From Sediminispirochaeta bajacaliforniensis DSM 16054 (GTDB lineage Bacteria; Spirochaetota; Spirochaetia; DSM-16054; Sediminispirochaetaceae), in the NCBI RefSeq assembly GCF_000378205.1, contig NZ_KB899433.1, forward strand, positions 1-42,500: DNA of 42,500 bases, written 5' to 3'. The notes below the pieces were generated by a model. The model did no database searches, was not told the DNA's origin, and saw nothing but the letters and a program-made list of their open reading frames with translations. Made by a program: the position numbers and the translations under genes. Below, in pieces: positions 7,101-15,219 of this stretch. Within the stretch, counting starts at the first letter, position 1. Every line of letters begins with the position of its first letter.

Positions 7101-9380
7101 ATGGTACAAGAGCTTGCTTCTTCCGAAAAACGTGACGCCAGAAAATATCTGACCTGCTTTGAAGGTACTAACGCTGCTTCCTACATTCTCATCAGCGGAC
7201 AGATGATTATTCTCCTTGCGCTCAGGCTGGGGGCTGACAATTTTTTCGTCGGCCTCGTCAGTTCTTTTCAATATATTGCCTTCTTCTTTATGCTGATAGG
7301 TCGGGCGGTGGTTGGACACATGGGCCTAAGGAAGATGATGTTCAGATTCTGGATACTTCGCAGCCTTTTACTTGTTCCTGTCCTTTTTGCTCCCTTTTTT
7401 GCCGCTGCAGGACATAAAGAGATTGGCCTTCTTCTTATTGCCCTTGCGCTTTTAGGATTTCATATTTTTCGTGGCATTGCGATCATCGGATTCAATCCCA
7501 TTCTGGGGATGGTGACGGAGCAGCGAACCATGGGTTCGTTTCTGAGCCGTCTTCAGATTGTCAACCAGACCGCGACTCTTGTTTTTTCGCTGATTGTCGC
7601 CCTCAGCATAGGAAAAAGTGCTCCGTTATGGCGTTATGCCTTCTTTATCGGGCTTGGCATAGCACTCGGGCTTTTGGCTGGTGCTATCATTACCAAGTTC
7701 CCTGATCCCGTCCTAACAGGCGGAGAAAAGGACGATGGCTTTTGGGTCGGCATTCGAACGGCATTGAAGCGCAGTGATTTTCGTCGCTTCATTATCCACT
7801 TTTTTCTCCTGTCGCTTGTCACCGGCATGGCCGTTCCCTTCATCATCGTCTATGCAAAAGAGGTGTACCTGAGAAGTGATCAAACGGTGATGCTGCTTAC
7901 CGTCGTGGGAGGATTGGGTGCCATCGCTATGGGGCTCCTTTCCCGACTTCTCCTGGATCGTATTGGAGCAAAACCGCTTTATATGCTCTATACCATGCTT
8001 TTTACCGTTTCGCTTGTTCCATTGGTAATTGCTCCGGACCTCGACGGAGGAATGATCTTTTTTCTCCTTGCCGTCGTTTTCTTTTTCTACTATGCAGGGC
8101 AGCTCGGCGGTCAGGTCGCAAGTAAAAACTATTTTTACGCCATTACCGATAAAACCGAACATCTGAACCTCGGGATTGTCTATCAGATGATGATGGGAGT
8201 GGGGAATGCTGTCGGAGCCCTGACAGGAGGAGCCCTGCTCGGCCGTTTATTGGCCCTTCCGACGTTTACCCCGGTAGATGCTTACCGAATCTATTTTGGT
8301 GCTTTACTTTTTTTCTTTCTGGTAATGATGGCGACGGCTCTTTTTATCAAGGATGCGGGACGCTATACGGTGGGAAACGCTCTTTCCATAATTTTCAGTC
8401 CCCGTGACCTTCGGGCCGTCGTTCTTCTTGATAAGCTCGACCGGTCGGAAGATGTCCAGCAGGAAATGAAGGTTTTGGACGATATTGCCGAGGTCGGAAG
8501 TCCCGTTGCCGTTGATGAGTTACTCGGTAAACTGAAAAGTCCCCGGTTCTATGTAAGGGCAAGGGCCCTCAGGGCTTTGGAAGCCGTGCCAGTGAATCAG
8601 GAAATTACCAAGGTGTTGATCCGGGAGGTAAAAAAGCGAACCTATACGACCGCACATATTGCGGCAAGAATCATCGGCCGAAAGCGACTGAAGGACGGAG
8701 AAGCTGTTCTTATCTCTGCTTTACGCTCCCCCGATTATCTGCTGAAAGCGAATGCCATGATAGCCCTGGCCAGAATCGGCGGAAGCGATAAGCGGTCTCT
8801 CATCGAAGGAACCCTTGAGCGCAGTCATAACCCGATGGTCATTATGCATGGTGCAGTCGCTCTTCAGCTGCTCGGCGACATAGCAGCGTTGCCCGCCTTG
8901 GCGGGGCTCCTGAAGCGAAAGGATCCTCCTTCCTTTTTGCGGGATGAGATCATCCTTTCCATGGCTGCTCTTCTTTCCATGGAACGCTGGTTTTACCCCC
9001 TCTACTCCCTTTTTCAGGCGAAAAGAATGGATGGTGTCGATGAGCTACTCGATCGCTTCAATTCGGGGCTTGGAAAAGAACAAAAGGATGAATTTGCCGA
9101 TCTGCATCTGGCTTGCTCGCTTATCCTGAAACAGCCGGAGCGTTTTTCGGAAACACTGATCCCGGTTTTCAAGAGGCTTCCTTTGCCTCATGGGCTTGAA
9201 TCCGAACTCTTGGTACAGCTTGCTTCCGATCCCGAGCTCCTGCGCTTTGAACGGCTTCGTTTTTTCCTTGCGGCGATGTCGGTTCGATTTCTGCTCGGCG
9301 GCGGAAGCGACCATAAAAAGCGCTCACGAAAACATGGCAAGCGACTCTATCGACGAAAGGATGATCCTATCGATCTGTGA
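7101..9380 (+). CDS. MFS transporter fused to a C-terminal HEAT-repeat domain
   Basis: 759 residues. Residues 1 to about 435 have about 12 hydrophobic segments of a major facilitator, with the loop motif GHMGLRKMMFR after helix 2 and ASKNYFYAITDKTEH in the second half. From about residue 440 to 660 the protein is soluble and helical with HEAT/PBS-lyase-like repeats (GSPVAVDELLGKLKSPRFYV, RARALRALEAV; DYLLKANAMIALARIGGSDK; GAVALQLLGDIAALPALAGL). It ends in a basic tail (KKRSRKHGKRLYRRK). Substrate unknown. The C-terminal domain probably lies in the cytoplasm and may bind a partner. Start chosen at 7101; an in-frame stop lies just upstream. Confidence 0.82.
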   Translation: MVQELASSEKRDARKYLTCFEGTNAASYILISGQMIILLALRLGADNFFVGLVSSFQYIAFFFMLIGRAVVGHMGLRKMMFRFWILRSLLLVPVLFAPFFAAAGHKEIGLLLIALALLGFHIFRGIAIIGFNPILGMVTEQRTMGSFLSRLQIVNQTATLVFSLIVALSIGKSAPLWRYAFFIGLGIALGLLAGAIITKFPDPVLTGGEKDDGFWVGIRTALKRSDFRRFIIHFFLLSLVTGMAVPFIIVYAKEVYLRSDQTVMLLTVVGGLGAIAMGLLSRLLLDRIGAKPLYMLYTMLFTVSLVPLVIAPDLDGGMIFFLLAVVFFFYYAGQLGGQVASKNYFYAITDKTEHLNLGIVYQMMMGVGNAVGALTGGALLGRLLALPTFTPVDAYRIYFGALLFFFLVMMATALFIKDAGRYTVGNALSIIFSPRDLRAVVLLDKLDRSEDVQQEMKVLDDIAEVGSPVAVDELLGKLKSPRFYVRARALRALEAVPVNQEITKVLIREVKKRTYTTAHIAARIIGRKRLKDGEAVLISALRSPDYLLKANAMIALARIGGSDKRSLIEGTLERSHNPMVIMHGAVALQLLGDIAALPALAGLLKRKDPPSFLRDEIILSMAALLSMERWFYPLYSLFQAKRMDGVDELLDRFNSGLGKEQKDEFADLHLACSLILKQPERFSETLIPVFKRLPLPHGLESELLVQLASDPELLRFERLRFFLAAMSVRFLLGGGSDHKKRSRKHGKRLYRRKDDPIDL

Positions 9381-9399
9381 ATAATATCACTCTTTCATT

Positions 9400-9846
9400 T
9401 TACTGCCGCGCGAACATAAGCGCTGCCACTATACCAAGAGCGATTCCTGCGACCGCCTGCGGGTAGGTATGTCCAAGAAGGGTTTTCAGCTTTTGGGGTT
9501 GATAGCCGTGTTCGATAAGGTCCGCCAGCTCGTTGCTCATTTCGTTGATGATTTCCGCGTGCTTTCCTGCCGCCTGCCTAATGCCTGTCGAATCGTAGAT
9601 TACCACAACGGCAAGAACCGCAGAGATGGTAAAAAAGGGGCTTCCAAAGCCCTTGGTCAAACCCATGGAGACCGCAAGACAGGAGACAGCAGCGGAATGG
9701 CTCGATGGCATCCCCCCGGTTTCTCCCATTCGCCTGAGATCGAGCTTTTTCTCTATCAACAATTCTATAAGGACTTTCAGAGCCTGTGCCGTCATGGTGA
9801 CGGCAAGGGTAAGCCATAAAATTCTATTTTGAAGAAGTGCTTCCAT
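9400..9846 (-). CDS. Divergent PAP2 family membrane protein (YuiD/DUF212)
   Basis: 148 residues, about four membrane helices. It has the family signature GGMPSSHSAAVSCLAVSMG, a PAP2-like phosphatase motif (SxxH), plus YDSTGIRQAAGKHAEIIN and LLGHTYPQAVAG. Members are assumed to act on lipid or undecaprenyl phosphates, but activity is unproven. Last gene of the minus-strand operon, 11 nt after the LapA-like gene, convergent with the MFS-HEAT gene (19 nt gap without an obvious terminator). Confidence 0.85.
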   Translation of the reverse strand: MEALLQNRILWLTLAVTMTAQALKVLIELLIEKKLDLRRMGETGGMPSSHSAAVSCLAVSMGLTKGFGSPFFTISAVLAVVVIYDSTGIRQAAGKHAEIINEMSNELADLIEHGYQPQKLKTLLGHTYPQAVAGIALGIVAALMFARQ

Positions 9847-9857
9847 TGCGACTATTG

Positions 9858-10211
9858 TTATCCCCTTTTGCCGAAACGGTCAAACAGCCGGGGCTGCTTT
9901 TGTATCTGTTTTTGGTCGTCTGCCTTACTTTCATCACGTTGAGGAACTTTCGCAATTAATTTCTCTTTTTCTTTTAATTCCTTCAAGCGACGCTTCTCCT
10001 TTGTCTTTCTCGATTTCCTCATACTCTCGCCGAGATAAAAGAAAAAAGAGAATAGTACTCCCACAACAATGCTGATGAGGATGACCGCGACAGAGGAAAC
10101 CCCTTGTGTGACATGTCCGAAAAGATTGACATCGGTGGTATATGGGACATTGAGAGCCACAAAAACGGCTAAAACGATGAGTAACAAGATATCTATGATC
10201 AGAGAAATCAT
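9858..10211 (-). CDS. LapA-domain-like small membrane protein
   Basis: 117 residues. Two transmembrane helices (about residues 2-22 and 40-62) flank the short periplasmic loop NVPYTTDVNLFGHV, as in LapA (DUF1049) proteins. A long, highly charged cytoplasmic tail (KSRKTKEKRRLKELKEKEKL) probably forms a coiled coil. In E. coli LapA works with LapB in lipopolysaccharide assembly control; a role in envelope biogenesis here is an inference. Its start overlaps the gpgS stop by 4 nt. Confidence 0.65.
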   Translation of the reverse strand: MISLIIDILLLIVLAVFVALNVPYTTDVNLFGHVTQGVSSVAVILISIVVGVLFSFFFYLGESMRKSRKTKEKRRLKELKEKEKLIAKVPQRDESKADDQKQIQKQPRLFDRFGKRG

Positions 10212-11194
10212 CTTTTTTCGCCCCTTTTCTTCATTTTTGCTGCATACTCCTCGATGCCTTGCATCGGGGGCCGTTCTTCTTCGATGATGTTGAACTCGAT
10301 CGATTCGAATTGATCCTCTTTAACCTGAAACTGTCTGAGCACCGTTTCAAGCTCAAGGTCGTCACCGATGATATTCAAGCTCTGAAGTCTATTAAAGAAG
10401 GTTTGCAGGATACCAAACGACATTTTCCCAAGGCTCCTGGTATCCTGATTCCGATGGACCCGTTGGTCGAGGTCTGTTTGTGCAAAGGCCTCCATTCCCA
10501 AAAGCTGATAGATATCGATGAGGTGGCTGGTTTCAACTCCGTAGCCGATGGGAAACGGAATCTGCTCAAGGACCGCTCGCCTCACGGCATATTCGCCCGA
10601 CAAGGGCTGTATAATTGCCGATAATTCAGGAAAAAAGAGGCTGAAAAGTGGCCGTACAAGAATCTCGGTCACTCTTCCCCCTCCTGAAGGACGAACCCCC
10701 TGGCTAAAGGCCAGAGGTCTGTCGTAGAAGGCCTTTACATACTGGACTTCGGGCCGATAAACAAGGGGGCCTATCAAACCGTAAGCAAAACGTGGATGTA
10801 TATTCTTGATATCGGCATCGATATACACAATGATATCTCCTCGAAGCTGGTAGATCGCCTTCCAAAGGTTTTCCCCCTTGCCCCGCTTTGGCTCAAGACG
10901 AGGCAGAATATCGGAAGCAAGGTAGGTGTCGGCTCCAAAGGATTTTGCCACCTCGATGGTTTTGTCCGTAGACCCCGAATCGATGATTGCAATTTCGTCG
11001 ATGAGCGGGTAGTGATTCATCAGCTCCGATCGGAAAAGGACGACCTCTTTGCCAATGGTTTTTTCCTCGTTCAGGGTTGGGATACACAACGAAATGGTGA
11101 GCTCCCGGCGCTGCTTCTCTGCGACCAGTGCTGACAGGTCGGAAAAATCGGTATGGTGATAGGTATTCTTTCTGATCCAGTTGTTAAGATTCAT
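10208..11194 (-). CDS. gpgS: Glucosyl-3-phosphoglycerate synthase (GT81)
   Basis: 328 residues. A GT-A glycosyltransferase that joins an NDP-glucose to 3-phosphoglycerate, giving glucosyl-3-phosphoglycerate, precursor of glucosylglycerate (compatible solute or glycolipid precursor). Motifs: SLCIPTLNEEKTIGKEV (nucleotide-sugar binding), AIIDSGSTDKTIEVA, KGENLWKAIY, the metal-binding VYIDADIKNIHP, and the GpgS signatures RPSGGGRVTEILVRPL and IIQPLSGEYAVRR. Overlaps the M20-like gene by 11 nt. The cognate phosphatase (GpgP) is not in this operon; the HAD-IIB domain at 40,075 is a distant candidate. Confidence 0.9.
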   Translation of the reverse strand: MNLNNWIRKNTYHHTDFSDLSALVAEKQRRELTISLCIPTLNEEKTIGKEVVLFRSELMNHYPLIDEIAIIDSGSTDKTIEVAKSFGADTYLASDILPRLEPKRGKGENLWKAIYQLRGDIIVYIDADIKNIHPRFAYGLIGPLVYRPEVQYVKAFYDRPLAFSQGVRPSGGGRVTEILVRPLFSLFFPELSAIIQPLSGEYAVRRAVLEQIPFPIGYGVETSHLIDIYQLLGMEAFAQTDLDQRVHRNQDTRSLGKMSFGILQTFFNRLQSLNIIGDDLELETVLRQFQVKEDQFESIEFNIIEEERPPMQGIEEYAAKMKKRGEKR

Positions 11195-12353
11195 TACAGT
11201 ACCCCCTGTCGATGGCTAGAATCAAGCCGAGGAGCTGGGCTATCCCAGTATAGATTGGTTCGATTTCGATGGACTCATTTCGTTTATTTAGGTTCTCTCC
11301 GTCGGTGATCCCGAGGGTGACCGCCGGAATGTTTTTATCGATAAAGGCCGACAATTCCGATGTGCTGGGGCTTATTCTGGGGGTGATTCCCAGACTGTTC
11401 ATGATGAGCCTGGCATTTTCGGCAAGAGGATGGGAGAAGGAGATACCGCCGGGCTTTCTTTGCCCGAGAAAATGGATATTCACTTCGGAGCCGTTGTGGC
11501 TTGATACCTCTTCGGCAATATTCTGGATTTGGGTTTTGAGTTGCTGAACCATCTCTCCCGATTCGCTCCTGATTTCCAGGCGCAATACCGCATCGGTTGC
11601 AATGGTATTAAATCCCCTTCCGCTGTTGATGGAACCGAGAACGATACTTGTCTTCGGCCGTTTGGGAAGAGGAATCTCGAGAATCCTGTCTATCAGTTCA
11701 TTTACCGTTACGATCGAACCAACAGCACCGAAGCGGGTCCAGTCGTACTCTTCAGGAACGCGAAAGGCAATCTCGCAGCGGACCATACCGATGGAAGAAT
11801 AGCTTATCCGCCCAAGCTTTACTCCTTCCACACACACCCCCGCCGAAATCGGCATATCGGTATTGTCGAGGAAAAAGCGTAATCCCTCGATATTGCCTCG
11901 GCCGAGACTTCTGGCCGATCCCATCAGAATTAAATTACTGCTGAGCTTGATGTCGAGCTCCTCCATAAGGGAGGGGAGGGAGACTAATGTTGCGACACCC
12001 AGTGCATTGTCGCCGACAGCCGGTCCCACGACACGATTGGGATGAATGGAAATTGTATGATCGATCTTCTCGTCGAAGACCGTATCAAGATGAGCGACTA
12101 TGAGGATATTTCGATCACCGTTTTCTCCCGGGAGAATGCCCAAACCATTTCCTACCTCATCGGTCGAACAATTGAGGAGCTGATTTTCGGTGAGGCGGTG
12201 AACGAAGTAGTCCATTCGTGCCTGTTCCCGGAAGGTCGGAGCCGGAATTTCTCCCAACATCACGAGGTTCGCAAGGACGATATCCCGCAAAGACCTTAGC
12301 TTGACCGGATACTCCGAAAGGCCTTCAATGAGATTATTTATCTGTTTTTCCAT
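11184..12353 (-). CDS. M20-family metallopeptidase homologue with degenerate active site
   Basis: 389 residues from the ATG at 12353, which has GGAGA 5 nt upstream; a longer reading to 12398 lacks such a site. M20 fold with central dimerisation domain. The first zinc motif is present (ILIVAHLDTVF), as are the bridging Asp (AVGDNALGVA) and the later VEGVKLG. However, the catalytic Glu-Glu pair is replaced: the expected region reads LMGSARSLGRGNIEG. The C-terminal zinc-binding His is also absent (ENLNKRNESIEI, and no His follows). Two of five metal ligands and the general base therefore appear lost, so it may be a pseudo-peptidase. First gene of the gpgS operon. Confidence 0.8.
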   Translation of the reverse strand: MEKQINNLIEGLSEYPVKLRSLRDIVLANLVMLGEIPAPTFREQARMDYFVHRLTENQLLNCSTDEVGNGLGILPGENGDRNILIVAHLDTVFDEKIDHTISIHPNRVVGPAVGDNALGVATLVSLPSLMEELDIKLSSNLILMGSARSLGRGNIEGLRFFLDNTDMPISAGVCVEGVKLGRISYSSIGMVRCEIAFRVPEEYDWTRFGAVGSIVTVNELIDRILEIPLPKRPKTSIVLGSINSGRGFNTIATDAVLRLEIRSESGEMVQQLKTQIQNIAEEVSSHNGSEVNIHFLGQRKPGGISFSHPLAENARLIMNSLGITPRISPSTSELSAFIDKNIPAVTLGITDGENLNKRNESIEIEPIYTGIAQLLGLILAIDRGYCNES

Positions 12354-12369
12354 AGGTATCTCCTTCCAT

Positions 12370-12398
12370 AGTGTACGCGAGAGGAGCTGCTCTTGCAA
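12370..12398 (-). promoter_or_regulatory. Promoter of the M20-gpgS-lapA-PAP2 operon
   Basis: Minus strand TTGCAA (12398-12393), 17-nt spacer, TACACT (12375-12370). Initiation near 12363 leaves a 10-nt leader containing GGAGA. Confidence 0.6.
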
Positions 12399-12427
12399 CC
12401 ATTACCATTAAGGAAGGAGTGCAGCAG

Positions 12428-14932
12428 CTATATCAGAAATTGCTCCATATAGCTGCCGATATCTTCGCTTTTTATCGGCTTACTGAACAGAAAACCTTGT
12501 CCATGCTCACAGTGGAAGGATTCCAACAGTGTTGCCTCTCCTGGGTCCTCTATCCCCTCTGCTATGACCGATTTATCCATGGAATGGCCCAGTTCAACGA
12601 TGGTTCTCAGAAGTCTGCTCCCCGGATTTTCCCTTTTCATGCCCGTGACATAAGCGCGATCGATTTTCATGGCATCGAAAGGCACATTCCTGAGGAGGTT
12701 TACCGAGGAATAACCCTCTCCAAAATCGTCCAAATGTAACCCGACCCCCAGACCTTTTATCTGATTCAAGATCGTTTTTGCCGTATCCATACTTTTGATG
12801 ATTGCGCTTTCGGTTATCTCTATGATCAGCGTTTCAGGAGATAGCCCGCTTTGCTTAAGGGTCTCTTTTATATCCTCAATGAGTTTTCTGCCGGCGGCAA
12901 GGTGGCGGGCAGAGATGTTGATACTCACCGATGGAAGGTTTTGAAAGGAGGAGAGGGACTTGTGCCATTGTGAAAATTCGCTGCATGATCTTTGAAGTAC
13001 CCACCTATCGATTTCGACGATAAGATCGCTCTCTTCTGCTACGGGAATGAAAGACGCGGGAGGCAAAAGCCCTTTTTCCGGATGATGCCAGCGAATCAAG
13101 GCCTCAAAACCTGCAAGGCTTTTTGTGGCAAGGTTAATGATTGGTTGATAGTGGAGCTCGAATTCATCATGTTGCAGGGCATTTCTAAGCCCCCGTTCTA
13201 TATCCATATGTGCCAGGGCCCCTGCCTGAATATCCTCATTGAAGATTTCGTAGCAGTTCTTTCCCAGCTCTTTTGCCCGGTAAAGGGCAAGATCGGCGTC
13301 CCGCAACATCTCCTCGGCGTTGATATATCGTGGATTGGCAATGGTAATGCCGACGCTGGCACTGGTGCTGATCTCGTGTACGCGATTTTCGATACAAATA
13401 CAAAAGGGGGTTTTCATGCTTTCGATGATACGCTCAGCCGCTGCGATCACCGCTCGACTTTCTCCAATGTCTTCCATCAGGACGACAAATTCATCTCCTC
13501 CCATTCTTCCGATGGTATCGACATCCCTGAGGCAATTTCCCAGGCGAACTGCGGTTTCCTGGAGCACCATATCTCCCGAAAGGTGCCCCAGCGAATCATT
13601 AATCATCTTAAAGCGATCAAGGTCGATGTATAAAAGGGCGAAAGCGGCACCGTTCCTGTGCATATACTTGCTGAAAACCAGCTGTAAACGCTCTGTAAAC
13701 ATCTCCCTATTCGGCAATCCCGTCAGGCTGTCATGATAGGCTGCGTGGTGAAGCCGTTCCTGGGCCTGGCGTCTGGAAGCAATTTCACTTTTCAAAGCGA
13801 GATTTGTCTCCTGAAGCTCTTTTGTCCGTTCCTGCACCATTGCCTCCGTCCTGCGATAGAGATCTTCAAGTCTGTCCAATGCATGATGATAGTTTCTGAT
13901 GTCCTGAACGGCAACGATAGCCCCCGCCCTGGCCTTGTCCCGATCGTGGAGCCATGAAAGAGAAAGGCTTGTGTGAACAGGATTTCCATTACGGTCATAG
14001 AGGATGCGTTCCAAGCCGTTTATCTGCTCCTCCCGTACCGCTTCGAGCACGACCCTTCTATTTTCGCGGTTTTCGGTGAAAAAAAGGTTCTTCCCTATAA
14101 TTTCTTCCGGACGATAATCGAAAACCTCACAAAATGCATTATTGATTACCTGAATGTGGCCTTCCGTATCACAAACAAGCAAGGGATCTGGCATGGTCTG
14201 AAGAATTTCATCGGCAGCAAAACGTGCCGACGGCCGAAAGAAAAAACGGTATCGTACTCCCGCAAAGAGGAGAAAGAAAAAAGCGGCCGAAGCGACCTGT
14301 CCAATGGGAAGCAGCGGCAAACCACACATTGAAAGATAATCCGTTAAAAGGAGAGCCATGCAGGCTACCGTAAGGGGAAACCAGAGAATTCTGCGCCATT
14401 GGGCACTACTTACGTTGGCGAATAGTTGCTTACCCATTTTACGCAGTTGTACGGTTATACGAAGGACAAAATAGAGAATATACCAGGAAAAATGGTAATT
14501 AGGCTTTGGGAGAAAGCCGGCGGGAGTGATTGTCAGACTGTTTTCCGTAGCTTTAAGCGTGGTTGTCCTCACCATAAAGATGAAGTAGGTGATCCCTGCT
14601 ATCACAAAGAATAAATCAACAACGGCGGTAATCCGTCTTTGCTTCGTTGGGCGATCTTCATCGAAGCTTGCAAAGTAAAAAAGAAGAGCTGGCTGGTAGA
14701 GGAGAAAACCCAGGAACCAACCGGTGGCCCAGAAGATTGCCTCACTTCGGTGTGACGATAAGAGGGTGAGGGCTTCAAAAAGCATCCAGAACGAAGCAAC
14801 GGCTCCCGGCATGAAGATCATGTTTCCCAGGAGGCTGCTTTCTCGTTGAAAGTAAATCCCGGAAGTGAGTACGACAACAATAAGCAATGACACAAAGGTT
14901 ATAAGAGACCACCCGGAAATAAGTACTATCAT
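12428..14932 (-). CDS. Membrane-bound PAS-GGDEF-EAL cyclic-di-GMP enzyme
   Basis: 834 residues. About seven membrane helices (residues 1-230; histidine-kinase-type 7TM sensor) precede a PAS domain (about 240-350, ADEILQTMPDPLLVCDTEGH), a coiled linker and a GGDEF domain (about 400-565). The active site GRMGGDEFVVL is intact, and RDVD five residues before it is a canonical inhibitory I-site. The EAL domain (about 575-830) has FEALIRWHHPE, NISARHL, IEITESA, DDFGEGYSS and AEGIED. Both catalytic halves look competent, so net synthesis or breakdown cannot be predicted. It probably adjusts c-di-GMP in response to a membrane or small-molecule signal. Start signals are weak: AGGGG is 13 nt away. Confidence 0.93.
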   Translation of the reverse strand: MIVLISGWSLITFVSLLIVVVLTSGIYFQRESSLLGNMIFMPGAVASFWMLFEALTLLSSHRSEAIFWATGWFLGFLLYQPALLFYFASFDEDRPTKQRRITAVVDLFFVIAGITYFIFMVRTTTLKATENSLTITPAGFLPKPNYHFSWYILYFVLRITVQLRKMGKQLFANVSSAQWRRILWFPLTVACMALLLTDYLSMCGLPLLPIGQVASAAFFFLLFAGVRYRFFFRPSARFAADEILQTMPDPLLVCDTEGHIQVINNAFCEVFDYRPEEIIGKNLFFTENRENRRVVLEAVREEQINGLERILYDRNGNPVHTSLSLSWLHDRDKARAGAIVAVQDIRNYHHALDRLEDLYRRTEAMVQERTKELQETNLALKSEIASRRQAQERLHHAAYHDSLTGLPNREMFTERLQLVFSKYMHRNGAAFALLYIDLDRFKMINDSLGHLSGDMVLQETAVRLGNCLRDVDTIGRMGGDEFVVLMEDIGESRAVIAAAERIIESMKTPFCICIENRVHEISTSASVGITIANPRYINAEEMLRDADLALYRAKELGKNCYEIFNEDIQAGALAHMDIERGLRNALQHDEFELHYQPIINLATKSLAGFEALIRWHHPEKGLLPPASFIPVAEESDLIVEIDRWVLQRSCSEFSQWHKSLSSFQNLPSVSINISARHLAAGRKLIEDIKETLKQSGLSPETLIIEITESAIIKSMDTAKTILNQIKGLGVGLHLDDFGEGYSSVNLLRNVPFDAMKIDRAYVTGMKRENPGSRLLRTIVELGHSMDKSVIAEGIEDPGEATLLESFHCEHGQGFLFSKPIKSEDIGSYMEQFLI

Positions 14933-15012
14933 GGTTACGTATCAACCCCTGAGAAACTATTCAAGATAAAAACTCTTACATATACAATAGTATCTACTTT
15001 GAGCGTTTACCT

Positions 15013-15077
15013 AGTGTTCCGAATAGTGGTGCTATCCCGACTATCGGGATAGCGTCATCACCAGGATTCCGGACACT
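15013..15077. mobile_element. 65-bp MITE-like element with ACCT target duplication
   Basis: Terminal inverted repeats AGTGTTCCGAATAGTGGTG (15013-15031) and the complement of CACCAGGATTCCGGACACT (15059-15077) match at 15 of 19 positions. Between them is a perfect 10-bp inverted repeat (GCTATCCCGA, loop CTA, TCGGGATAGC; 15031-15053). The element is flanked by ACCT on both sides (15009-15012 and 15078-15081), as expected for a 4-bp target duplication. It has no coding capacity. The right terminus recurs exactly at 32634-32652. Confidence 0.65.
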
Positions 15078-15154
15078 ACCTTCTTTTTATCGGCATTCTC
15101 CTGTCCCCGCTTTAAACGCTAAAAAAGTATCGAAGAGAAAGCCGCCCCTCCTCC

Positions 15155-15183
15155 TTGCAAGGATAGAGCGGGTTTACTATTAT
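15155..15183 (+). promoter_or_regulatory. Promoter of pfkA
   Basis: TTGCAA (15155-15160), 17-nt spacer, TATTAT (15178-15183). It gives a leader of about 30 nt containing AGGAGG before the ATG at 15220. Confidence 0.65.
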
Positions 15184-15219
15184 TTTATCAGCAACTTGGA
15201 GTGCAGGCAGGAGGTTCCA

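Noticed and set aside
11184-12398. Longer start for the M20-like protein at 12398
   Set aside because: No ribosome-binding site, and the extension would include the operon's own -35 and -10 boxes; ATG 12353 has GGAGA at 5 nt.
12992-13633. 213-codon frame antisense to the GGDEF-EAL gene, and similar long frames antisense to the chemotaxis receptor (17027-17653) and secD (27557-28180)
   Set aside because: They mirror well-supported genes on the other strand and have no independent coding evidence.
14933-14990. Leaderless promoter for the GGDEF-EAL gene
   Set aside because: TTGAAT with 17-nt spacing leads to TACGTA, which matches the -10 consensus poorly and ends only 3 nt before the ATG; not counted with the others.
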